From an uncultured Corynebacterium sp. (GTDB taxonomy: Bacteria > Actinomycetota > Actinomycetes > Mycobacteriales > Mycobacteriaceae), in the NCBI RefSeq assembly GCF_937999985.1, contig NZ_CALLDG010000203.1, positions 1 through 12,303 on the forward strand: DNA of 12,303 nt, given 5' to 3'. The translations under genes were made by a program, and so were the position numbers. The notes under the pieces are model-generated. The model was given only the letters and a program-made list of their open reading frames with translations. It searched no databases and was not told the origin of the DNA. Shown here piece by piece: positions 1 through 6,175 of the stretch. Within the stretch, counting starts at the first letter, position 1. Each line of letters starts with the position of its first letter.

Positions 1-251
1 TGGTAGTTGGCCACGAAGCTGTGGTGGACCGACCCCATGGTTGTGACCTCGCCCGCCACCTGCTGCAGGTCCTTGATCAGCACCTCTTCGCCACTGAGGG
101 GGAGATCCGGGTGACTGCGCAGGAAATCGTAGCTGTGGGGGTTGTCGTAGACGCGGGCCACGCCCAATTGTGCGTTGCTGAGCCCAGTATCGCGCCGGGC
201 GCGGGCGAGACGGACGGCGAAAGTGCTGGGCTGGTCGGGCGTGCGGTTCAT
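1..251 (-). CDS. Unrecognised protein, N-terminal 83 residues (runs off left edge)
   Basis: Reading leftwards from an ATG at 251-249 there is an uninterrupted frame of 83 codons to the window edge. It is rich in GCC/CTC/GTC-type codons, as expected for a real gene in this genome. It starts MNRTPDQPSTFAVRLARARR and contains the stretch YDNPHSYDFLRSHPDLPLSG. There is no signal peptide or membrane segment in this part, and I do not recognise the family. The gene is divergent from pheA, with a 96-base intergenic region. A weak purine run (GGAAAG) sits only 2 bases before the ATG, so the start is uncertain. The opposite strand is also open here, as an upstream extension of the pheA frame, but that extension resembles no PheA sequence. 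Function unknown. Confidence 0.5.
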   Translation of the reverse strand, partial: MNRTPDQPSTFAVRLARARRDTGLSNAQLGVARVYDNPHSYDFLRSHPDLPLSGEEVLIKDLQQVAGEVTTMGSVHHSFVANY

Positions 252-265
252 TGCTTTCCAAGGAT

Positions 266-278
266 ATACCCGGGGTAT
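266..278. promoter_or_regulatory. Short palindrome in the divergent pheA promoter region
   Basis: ATACC (266-270) and GGTAT (274-278) form an inverted repeat around a 3-base centre. It lies 15 bases upstream of the leftward gene's ATG and about 70 bases upstream of pheA. It is operator-like in size and position, but five-base arms arise easily by chance. No regulator is implied by the sequence. Confidence 0.2.
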
Positions 279-334
279 GGACGGGGAGGCTTCGTCTCCG
301 GGAAACGCAGGGAATCCTCGGTGGGGATCTGCAC

Positions 335-347
335 TAGACTGCGTTGC
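335..347 (+). promoter_or_regulatory. -10 element of a probable leaderless pheA promoter
   Basis: TAGACT at 335-340 fits the actinobacterial -10 consensus (TANNNT, and the stricter TANANT). It ends exactly 7 bases before the ATG at 348, which puts the expected transcription start at or next to the A of the ATG. No Shine-Dalgarno sequence precedes that ATG, so a leaderless transcript is likely. No convincing -35 is visible, which is common in Corynebacterium. The same spacing recurs before serS, glf and the EamA gene. Confidence 0.6.
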
Positions 348-1382
348 ATGAGTGGTTGCAAGAACGGTTCGACGAGCGATTCTTCTGTGTCTGATTCTTT
401 TGGGCGCGTGGCGTTCCTCGGCCCCGAAGGGACCTTCACCGAAGAGGCGCTGAAGCGGTTTAAGCAGCTCGGCGCAGTACCGGAGGGCGCCACCGAGGTT
501 CCCGTCGCCTCCCCACGGGTGGCGCTGGACATGGTGCGCGACGGCGAGGCCGACTTCGCCTGCGTGGCGTTGGAAAGCTCCGTGGACGGGCCAGTCTCGC
601 AGACGGAAGATGCGCTGACCTACGGTAAGCCGCTGCAGATCTACCGCGAGGTGCTCGTCCCGGTGGTTTTCTCCATCCTGGTTCGCCCCGGCACCAAGCT
701 GGAGGACATCAAGACGCTGACCACGCACCCCGTCGCCGAGGCGCAGGTTCGCAACTGGGTGGCGGAGAACCTGCCGGACGTTACCTTCGTCCCCGCCTCC
801 AGTAACGGGGCGGCCGCGGCCGCAGTGAAGGCCGGCCAGGCGGATGCCGCCGCAGCGCCAGCCCGGGCGGGGGAGATCCACCAGCTGGACGCCGTGGCCG
901 AGGGGGTGGCCGATGTCGCCGGCGCCCAGACCCGCTTCATCCTGGTTGGCAACCCCGGTAAGCCCACCGAACGCACGGGCAACGATCGCAGTGGCATGGT
1001 GCTCTGGCTGCCGAACGTGCCCTCTAGCCTGTTGGATGCGATCGCCGAGCTGTCCACCCGCCAGGTGGACATGGCGCGCATCGGCTCCCGCCCCCGCCGT
1101 ACTGGGGAAAAGGGCGAGGGCGCGGCCAACGGCAACTACGTCTTCCACATCGGCATCGTCGGCCACATCGAGGATGCCGCCGTGGCCGAAGCCCTGGCCG
1201 GCCTGTACCGCCGTGCGGAGGACGTGCGCTTCCTGGGCAGCTGGCCGTCGGCGGAGGCTCTGCCGGTCGCGGAGTCCTCTACCGCCCATCCGCTGCATCG
1301 CCATGCGGGCAGTGCCCCGCCGAACTACGCTGAATCCAGTAGATGGATTGAGGAACTCAAGAGCGGTCAGAAGGGTAGCTAG
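348..1382 (+). CDS. pheA: Prephenate dehydratase
   Basis: Monofunctional PheA, converting prephenate to phenylpyruvate with loss of water and CO2, the committed step to phenylalanine; cytoplasmic. The 344-residue product has the N-terminal dehydratase signature FLGPEGTF (23-30), the conserved ESSVDGPVSQT region near residue 80, and the catalytic TRF motif at 195-197. A C-terminal ACT domain follows (about 215-305), with GSRP at 246-249 in place of the usual ESRP phenylalanine-binding motif, so feedback inhibition by phenylalanine is expected. About 40 poorly conserved residues follow the ACT domain. The frame is open upstream to base 21, but that part is unlike PheA and lies antisense to another gene. 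I chose ATG 348 because a -10 hexamer lies 7 bases ahead; GTG 387 is an alternative closer to the first conserved motif. The next gene starts 3 bases after the stop. Confidence 0.93.
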   Translation: MSGCKNGSTSDSSVSDSFGRVAFLGPEGTFTEEALKRFKQLGAVPEGATEVPVASPRVALDMVRDGEADFACVALESSVDGPVSQTEDALTYGKPLQIYREVLVPVVFSILVRPGTKLEDIKTLTTHPVAEAQVRNWVAENLPDVTFVPASSNGAAAAAVKAGQADAAAAPARAGEIHQLDAVAEGVADVAGAQTRFILVGNPGKPTERTGNDRSGMVLWLPNVPSSLLDAIAELSTRQVDMARIGSRPRRTGEKGEGAANGNYVFHIGIVGHIEDAAVAEALAGLYRRAEDVRFLGSWPSAEALPVAESSTAHPLHRHAGSAPPNYAESSRWIEELKSGQKGS

Positions 1383-1385
1383 GCA

Positions 1386-2237
1386 ATGGCACAATCAACA
1401 CGTCTTTTCCTGGTCAGGCACGGCCAGACGACCTCCAACGCCATTCACGCCCTGGATACCGCTCTACCCGGCGCCGACCTCACCGAGCTGGGCTGGGAGC
1501 AGGCCGCAGAGGCCGGTCACTGGCTCACCGAGCGCACCCAGCGCCTGAAGATCGCCTCCTCGTTTGCAGCCCGTGCGCAGCAAACGGCCGTGGGGCTGGC
1601 CGGTGCCTTTGGAGGAGAGATCGTTCCTGCAGGTTTTTCCCACGGGGGATCTTTAGATGACGCCACCGCCTCCGCCCGCGCGACGGATCACATTAAAGCC
1701 GCGCTGCAGCGCCTGCCGCGCGTCTCCGAGATTCCCGCCGGGCAGTACGAAATGAAGAACGACGAGGACTCGCACGAGGCCTACCACTCCATCCTGGGTG
1801 CCTGGATGCTCGGCCGAGTGGACAAGGTCGTGCCCGGCGGCCTGTCCGGCGCGGAGGTGCTGCGCGAATACCTGGCCACGTTGCTGGTCGCACTGGCCGA
1901 CAACGAGGCGGCTAACCGGGAGGCAGTACAGAACGGTGGCGAGCCCACTGATATTGCGCTGGTCAGCCACGGTGCCGTGATCCGCCTGGTCGCCCGCTTC
2001 CTGGGCGGGGTGGATCCGGAGTGGGCCTTCATGCACTACCTGGCCAACGGCAACGTCATTACCCTGCGCGTGCCAGACACCATTGCCGAGTTGGCTGACG
2101 TTGCGGTGGGCCGGCCTGGGGCGTCACAAAATAAAACAGAAACGAACAGGGCCGAAACAACGGCGGCGCGCTCCGGGGTGCTTGACAGCTTGGAAGGCTC
2201 CTTCGAAGTGCTGGGGTGGGGCGCGGCGACGCTCTAG
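1386..2237 (+). CDS. Histidine phosphatase superfamily protein (phosphoglycerate mutase-like)
   Basis: A 283-residue member of the histidine phosphatase clan. RHG at residues 11-13 supplies the phospho-accepting His12; SSFAARAQQT contains the substrate-binding Arg63; SHG carries the second catalytic histidine, His195. Such proteins are often named phosphoglycerate mutase, but motif evidence alone does not separate a mutase from a broad-specificity phosphatase, and the substrate is not known. It starts 3 bases after the pheA stop, with only a weak AAGGG upstream, so it is probably co-transcribed and translationally coupled with pheA. The last 45 residues or so are a low-complexity, Thr/Asn/Ala-rich tail encoded by a locally A-rich stretch (about 2127-2165). 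Its TAG stop overlaps the stop codon of the gene on the other strand. Confidence 0.85.
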   Translation: MAQSTRLFLVRHGQTTSNAIHALDTALPGADLTELGWEQAAEAGHWLTERTQRLKIASSFAARAQQTAVGLAGAFGGEIVPAGFSHGGSLDDATASARATDHIKAALQRLPRVSEIPAGQYEMKNDEDSHEAYHSILGAWMLGRVDKVVPGGLSGAEVLREYLATLLVALADNEAANREAVQNGGEPTDIALVSHGAVIRLVARFLGGVDPEWAFMHYLANGNVITLRVPDTIAELADVAVGRPGASQNKTETNRAETTAARSGVLDSLEGSFEVLGWGAATL

Positions 2238-2584
2238 CCCCAGCCGAGTTCGTGCAGGCGGTCGTCGTCGATGCCGAAGTGGTGGCCGAGCTCGTGGATG
2301 ACGGTGATGGCGACCTGCTCGACTAGCTCTTCCTCGGTGTCGCAGATGTCCTCGAGGGCGTAGCGGTAGATCGTGATCTTGTCGGGCAGGGCAGAGGTGT
2401 ACTCGGAGGTGCGCTCGGTCAGCGCGATGCCCTCGTAAAGACCCAGGATGTCCGGGCTTTCGGGGTTGTAGTCCTCGGTGACGATGGCGACGTTGCTGAC
2501 GTTATCCAACAGCTCGCGGGGGATGCGCCGAAGGCCGAGGTCAACGAGCTCTTCGAAGCGCTCGGGGGAAACTTCGATGGCCAT
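2234..2584 (-). CDS. Small zincin-like metallopeptidase family protein
   Basis: A 116-residue protein carrying a metzincin-like zinc motif near its C-terminus: HELGHHFGIDD, with His97, Glu98, His101 and a downstream Asp (106-108). This matches HExxHxxGxxD and the small PF06262 (former DUF1025) family in both size and motif position. A zinc-dependent peptidase fold is well supported; the substrate is unknown. There is no signal peptide, so it should be cytoplasmic. The frame is open up to 2773, but I chose ATG 2584 because the protein becomes family-like from there and the heptamer TAGGTGG lies 9 bases upstream. That heptamer is both the upstream gene's stop codon and the ribosome binding site, so the two genes should be translationally coupled. 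The TAG stop shares the tetranucleotide CTAG with the convergent phosphatase gene. Confidence 0.88.
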   Translation of the reverse strand: MAIEVSPERFEELVDLGLRRIPRELLDNVSNVAIVTEDYNPESPDILGLYEGIALTERTSEYTSALPDKITIYRYALEDICDTEEELVEQVAITVIHELGHHFGIDDDRLHELGWG

Positions 2585-2597
2585 GGGGAGTGTCCAC

Positions 2598-3686
2598 CTA
2601 CGGCGCCGGGGCTGGGTTGGCGTTCGGGGCCTCTGCGGCCGGGGCGCCGCCCTCTGGTGTTGCATCTGCGCCGGGGTTGCCAGCGTTTTCGGGGCCTGCA
2701 TCCCGGCGCAGCGGGTTGCGCTTCGGCGGGGTCTTCGGCGGGTGGCCGTCGATGGTGAATTCGCTGCGCACATCGCCGACGAGGGTGGCGAATCCGCCGC
2801 CGGGGCGACCGAACGTCAAGGCGCAGTTCACGGTGCGCGACCCAGCATCCCAGGACTGGCGCTGCAGCGTGGTCCAGAACGGCGTGAGCGTGGAGTTATA
2901 CAGCGCATCGTCGCCACCCAGGTAATCCTGCGCGGCCTTGGTGCAGACCTTGTTCAGGAACTCGTTCTGCTTCTTCGTATCCGGCCAGGCGCCGGGGAAC
3001 TCCTCGCCGAGGTTCACCACGGAGGTCACCTGCCAGGCGTGCGGCTCTTCGCACGGAACCTCGTTGGTCAGATCGCCATCGGCGCGGACGCAACGGTCCT
3101 TTTCGAAGTAGCGCGACTGATCCTGCTTAGCGGCGAAGCCGGTGGTCTCGGTGGTGCGGCCGGTGGCGTCCGGCACCATCACGCCGCACAGCATCGTGCG
3201 ATCGCCGTCGTTCCACGCGGACTGCGGGGGCAGGATCGGGGAGATGGAGTAGCGTCCTTCCGGGTCTAGCTTGCCTTCGAGGTACTGCATCGTCGGCCCG
3301 GTGCATAGCTCGTTGGTCAATTCTTCTTGACGCTTCAAGTCCGGCTGCTTTGCGGATGGGCCAAACTCGCTGGTGGGGTACTGGCCGAGGTCTTCACGGG
3401 AGCTGACCTCGAAGCGGTGAGGCTGCTCGCAATCCACGGTGGCGAAGCCGGAGTTCACACCGTCTTTGCCGGGCTTCCAATTTACGCAGTCGCCGTTGCT
3501 GGCCTCGGTGAACGTGGTGTTGCTCACGTGCTGCCCCTGCTTTTCATCGGCCGGTACCAGCGGGGTGCTGCCTTCGGGGGCGACGAAGGCGAACGCTGCG
3601 GCGCTGACACCGCCGCACAGGGCGGCGAACAGTGCGACGGTTATGCTGCGTGCTCGGCGGCGGGTTTTCGCTTCGCTGGTGGTCAT
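2598..3686 (-). CDS. Septum_form-family membrane-anchored envelope protein
   Basis: A 362-residue protein with a basic N-terminus (RRRARS), one hydrophobic segment (about 15-35, signal peptide or anchor, no lipobox) and an exported remainder. The exported part is a tandem duplication. Repeat 1 has Cys67, Cys86, Cys128 and Cys167; repeat 2 has Cys199, Cys212, Cys248 and Cys288. Each has a CE-x-PH-x-x-x-V core (CEQPHRFEV at 86-94, CEEPHAWQV at 212-220). Eight cysteines in equivalent places suggest disulfides outside the cell. This matches the actinobacterial Septum_form family (PF13845); its role in septation is inferred from the family name and is poorly tested. The last 65 residues or so are Pro/Ala/Gly-rich and look disordered. 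The frame extends to 4094, antisense to serS, but I chose ATG 3686 because the basic and hydrophobic export signal begins there. It is divergent from serS and heads a unit with the metallopeptidase. Confidence 0.82.
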   Translation of the reverse strand: MTTSEAKTRRRARSITVALFAALCGGVSAAAFAFVAPEGSTPLVPADEKQGQHVSNTTFTEASNGDCVNWKPGKDGVNSGFATVDCEQPHRFEVSSREDLGQYPTSEFGPSAKQPDLKRQEELTNELCTGPTMQYLEGKLDPEGRYSISPILPPQSAWNDGDRTMLCGVMVPDATGRTTETTGFAAKQDQSRYFEKDRCVRADGDLTNEVPCEEPHAWQVTSVVNLGEEFPGAWPDTKKQNEFLNKVCTKAAQDYLGGDDALYNSTLTPFWTTLQRQSWDAGSRTVNCALTFGRPGGGFATLVGDVRSEFTIDGHPPKTPPKRNPLRRDAGPENAGNPGADATPEGGAPAAEAPNANPAPAP

Positions 3687-3718
3687 GGGGCTCGCTCTAA
3701 ATCTGTTTCGGGTTTTCG

Positions 3719-3769
3719 ACTGTATTCGTGTATTCGGCTGTATTGGACTGTAATTGTGAGGCCAGTCTA
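3719..3769 (-). promoter_or_regulatory. Promoter region of the Septum_form gene with tandem TGTATT repeats
   Basis: Plus-strand copies TGTATTCG (3721), TGTATTCGGC (3729), TGTATTGGAC (3739) and the degenerate TGTAATTG (3749) form a head-to-tail array with 8-10 base steps. Read on the minus strand they give AATACA units, with TACAGT (a TANNNT hexamer) at 3724-3719 and 3752-3747. A further -10 candidate, TAGACT, lies at 3769-3764. An imperfect hexamer, TAGAGC, sits 7 bases before the ATG (3699-3694). The actual start site cannot be decided from sequence; depending on it, the array lies in the promoter or in the 5' UTR. Confidence 0.4.
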
Positions 3770-3824
3770 GTAGGGGTTGTGCCATAGGGGGGAACTGGGC
3801 AGACAACTGCGAGGGCGAACCGGC

Positions 3825-3837
3825 TAAGCTAAGCACC
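3825..3837 (+). promoter_or_regulatory. -10 element of a probable leaderless serS promoter
   Basis: TAAGCT at 3825-3830 (TANNNT) ends 7 bases before the serS ATG, so transcription probably starts at the ATG itself. There is no purine-rich ribosome binding site in the bases before the start, which fits a leaderless mRNA. A T-box leader would need a long 5' UTR and is therefore unlikely here. Confidence 0.6.
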
Positions 3838-5112
3838 ATGATTGATCTGAAGTTTCTGCGCGATAACCCCGATGTAGCCCGTGAATCCCAGCGCACTCGT
3901 GGGGAGGATCCAGCGCTGATCGACCAGCTTCTGGAGGCCGACTCGCAGCGCCGCGAGGCCATCAGCGCCGCCGACGCGGCCCGTGCGGAACAGAAGGCGT
4001 TCTCCAAGGAGATGGGGCAGAAGATGCGCTCCGCCTCCGACGAAGAGAAGCAGGCCCTGCGCGAGGAGGGCAAGCAGAAGGCCGAGTCCGTCAAGAAGCT
4101 GGAGGAGGCCCAGTCCAGCGCCGAGCAGGCCGTCTACGACCTGCAGATGCAGATCTCCAACATCGTGGAGGAAGGTGCGCCGGCCGGCGGCGAAGAGGAC
4201 TTCGTCACCCTCGACGTGGTGGGCGAGCCGCCGCAGTTCGACTTCGAACCGAAGGATCACCTCGAGCTGGGCGAATCCCTGGGGCTAATCGACATGAAGC
4301 GTGGCACGAAGGTTTCCGGCGCCCGCTTTTACTTCCTCACCGGCGACGGTGCGCTGCTGCAGCTGGGCATGCTGCAGCTGGCAGCTCAGAAGGCTGTGGA
4401 GCACGGCTTCAAGCTCATGATCCCGCCGGTGCTGGTGCGCCCCGAGATCATGTCCGGCACCGGCTTCCTGGGGGCTCACGCCGATGAGATTTACCACCTG
4501 GAAGAAGACGACATGTACCTGGTCGGCACCTCCGAAGTGGCGCTGGCCGGATACCACTCCGAGGAGATCATCGACCTCTCCAACGGTCCGCTGCGCTACG
4601 CCGGCTGGTCTTCTTGCTTCCGCCGCGAGGCCGGTTCTTATGGCAAGGACACCCGCGGCATCATCCGCGTCCACCAGTTCGACAAAGTGGAGATGTTCGT
4701 TTACTGCAAGCCGGAGGAGGCCACGGAGCTGCACCAGGAGCTGCTGGCCATGGAGCGCGAAATGCTGGCGGCCATCGAGGTGCCCTACCGCGTGATCGAC
4801 GTCGCCGGCGGCGACCTCGGCTCCTCGGCGGCCCGCAAGTTCGATACGGAGGCGTGGGTTCCCACCCAGCAGACGTACCGCGAGTTGACCAGTACCTCCA
4901 ACTGCACCACCTTCCAGGGCCGTCGCCTGAAGACCCGCTACCGCGATGCCGACGGCAAGGCGCAGACCGCCGCCACCCTGAACGGCACCCTGGCGACAAC
5001 CCGCTGGTTGGTGGCCATTTTGGAGAACCACCAGCAGGCTGATGGTTCCGTAGTTGTGCCGAAGGCGCTGCGTCCTTTCGTCGGTAAAGATATTCTGAAG
5101 CCCAGCGAATAA
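3838..5112 (+). CDS. serS: Serine--tRNA ligase
   Basis: Class II aminoacyl-tRNA synthetase that charges tRNA-Ser (and tRNA-Sec where present) with serine in the cytoplasm. The 424 residues match the usual bacterial length. The N-terminus is the long coiled-coil arm that grips the tRNA variable loop (about 30-105, rich in Ala/Glu/Lys/Arg/Gln). The catalytic core includes the TSEVAL serine/ATP-site motif, motif 2 beginning FRRE (261-264) within FRREAGSYGKDTRGIIRVHQ, and motif 3 at NGTLATTRW (382-390), with the ATP-binding Arg389. The chain ends with the family's DGS-x-VVP-x-ALRPFVG segment. ATG 3838 gives the standard SerRS N-terminus MIDLKFLRDNPD and has a -10 hexamer 7 bases ahead. It is a single-gene unit, as far as can be seen, divergent from the Septum_form gene and followed by a 103-base gap. 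Confidence 0.97.
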   Translation: MIDLKFLRDNPDVARESQRTRGEDPALIDQLLEADSQRREAISAADAARAEQKAFSKEMGQKMRSASDEEKQALREEGKQKAESVKKLEEAQSSAEQAVYDLQMQISNIVEEGAPAGGEEDFVTLDVVGEPPQFDFEPKDHLELGESLGLIDMKRGTKVSGARFYFLTGDGALLQLGMLQLAAQKAVEHGFKLMIPPVLVRPEIMSGTGFLGAHADEIYHLEEDDMYLVGTSEVALAGYHSEEIIDLSNGPLRYAGWSSCFRREAGSYGKDTRGIIRVHQFDKVEMFVYCKPEEATELHQELLAMEREMLAAIEVPYRVIDVAGGDLGSSAARKFDTEAWVPTQQTYRELTSTSNCTTFQGRRLKTRYRDADGKAQTAATLNGTLATTRWLVAILENHQQADGSVVVPKALRPFVGKDILKPSE

Positions 5113-5130
5113 CCCAGCGAAGCCGGCGCC

Positions 5131-5215
5131 TAAAGTGCCAACTCGGCCCTGTGCGCGTCCCCGCGCGCTGGCCGGGCCACAGTTTCCAAGGACTCAGGAG
5201 AGGTAACCGCCACCC
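5131..5215 (+). promoter_or_regulatory. Leader of the acyltransferase operon: possible -10, GC-rich hairpins and Shine-Dalgarno
   Basis: TAAAGT (5131-5136) is a possible -10, though it also forms the loop of a small hairpin (GGCGC 5125-5129 with GTGCC 5135-5139). Downstream are two adjacent hairpins: GTGCGCG (5151-5157) pairs with CGCGCGC (5162-5168) across a 4-base loop with one G-U pair, and TGGCC/GGCCA (5169-5179) forms a near-perfect palindrome. AGGAGAGGT at 5196-5204 is the ribosome binding site, about 11 bases before ATG 5216. No T-run follows the hairpins, so they do not make a classical terminator for serS. Confidence 0.35.
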
Positions 5216-6166
5216 ATGTCGTTGCTCGATAGCTTCAGCTTCCCCGATGGCTACCAGCCCAAGATCACCGGCCACAAGGAAGCCAAGGAGTTCCCCTATG
5301 GTTTTCCGACGATCGGCATCGCCAAGCTGTGGTTCCGCTACATGCAGCACCTAGATTGCGCGGTCTACGGCGCGGAGAACATTCCCGCCGACGGGCCGGC
5401 GATGATCGCCGTTAACCACACTGGCTACTGGGACTTCACCTACGGTGGCGTCCCGGCGCACGTGCGCGGTGGACGCGTGGTTCGTTTCATGGCGAAGAAA
5501 GAGATCTTCGACGTCAAGGGTGTGGGCGCGCTCATGAGCTCTTATAACCACATCCCGGTCGACCGCGCGGACGGGCAGGCCTCGGTGGACCAGGCCATCA
5601 AGCAGCTGAAGGCCGGCGACCTGGTGGGCATCTTCCCGGAAGCCACGATCTCTCGATCCTTCGAGATCAAGGAGTTCCGCCAGGGCGCCGCGCGAATTGC
5701 CTACCAGGCTGGTGTGCCGCTGATCCCGCTGACGATTTGGGGTTCCCAGCGTGTGTGGACGAAGGGGCGCAAGCCAATTTGGCGGCCGAAGGAAACCCAG
5801 CTGGTGATCACCGTCGGCAAGCCGGTCGAGGTCACCGAGGATGCCCAGGCTACTACCGAGCGACTGCACCAGGCCATGGTCGAGCAGATGGACCTGACCC
5901 GCCAACGTTGGGAAGAGCGCTTCGGTTCCATGCCCAAGGGCGAATTCTGGGTGCCGGCTGCCCTCGGCGGAACCGCGCCGACGCTGGAGGAAGCCACCGT
6001 TCAGGACCGCGCCGATGCCGCAGCCCGTAAGGAAAAGCGCGCCCAGGAGAAGGCCGAGGCCGAGCGTCGCGCCGCCGCCGAGGCTCGCGAACGCGAGCAG
6101 GCCACGGGCATCAATAAGATCCTGGTGCCGCTGCGCCAGCGCATTAACCGTCTGCGCAAAAAGTAG
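5216..6166 (+). CDS. 1-acyl-sn-glycerol-3-phosphate acyltransferase (PlsC) family protein
   Basis: A 316-residue member of the PlsC/lysophosphatidate acyltransferase family, which transfers an acyl chain to a lysophospholipid or related acceptor at the membrane face. The catalytic HX4D motif is NHTGYWD (His68, Asp73). The second conserved block is FPEATISRS (140-148), a variant of the common FPEGTRS, followed by a typical GAARIAYQAGVPLIPLTIWG stretch. The acceptor cannot be told from sequence: phosphatidic acid synthesis is the default, with mycobacterial-type glycolipid acylation an alternative. After about residue 255 comes a charged Ala/Glu/Arg/Lys-rich helix, probably a coiled coil, ending in a very basic tail (RINRLRKK) that may bind acidic membrane or a partner. 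It opens a three-gene run; the next ATG is 9 bases after its stop. Confidence 0.88.
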   Translation: MSLLDSFSFPDGYQPKITGHKEAKEFPYGFPTIGIAKLWFRYMQHLDCAVYGAENIPADGPAMIAVNHTGYWDFTYGGVPAHVRGGRVVRFMAKKEIFDVKGVGALMSSYNHIPVDRADGQASVDQAIKQLKAGDLVGIFPEATISRSFEIKEFRQGAARIAYQAGVPLIPLTIWGSQRVWTKGRKPIWRPKETQLVITVGKPVEVTEDAQATTERLHQAMVEQMDLTRQRWEERFGSMPKGEFWVPAALGGTAPTLEEATVQDRADAAARKEKRAQEKAEAERRAAAEAREREQATGINKILVPLRQRINRLRKK

Positions 6167-6175
6167 GCCCGAGCG

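Noticed and set aside
21..347. Upstream extension of the pheA frame (109 extra codons)
   Set aside because: The extra residues resemble no PheA N-terminus, lie antisense to another plausible gene, and a -10 hexamer sits 7 bases before ATG 348.
2585..2773. N-terminal extension of the metallopeptidase
   Set aside because: Arg/Pro-rich nonsense overlapping the end of the upstream gene in another frame; the ribosome binding site and family-like sequence start at ATG 2584.
3687..3837. T-box riboswitch ahead of serS
   Set aside because: The likely transcription start is at the ATG itself, leaving no leader, and no T-box consensus or anticodon-loop structure is visible.
3687..4094. N-terminal extension of the Septum_form frame
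   Set aside because: It would run antisense through the serS start and promoter. The export signal begins at ATG 3686.
5125..5139. Hairpin GGCGC/GTGCC after serS as an intrinsic terminator
   Set aside because: Short, contains a G-U pair and has no following T-run; the loop instead overlaps a possible -10 hexamer.
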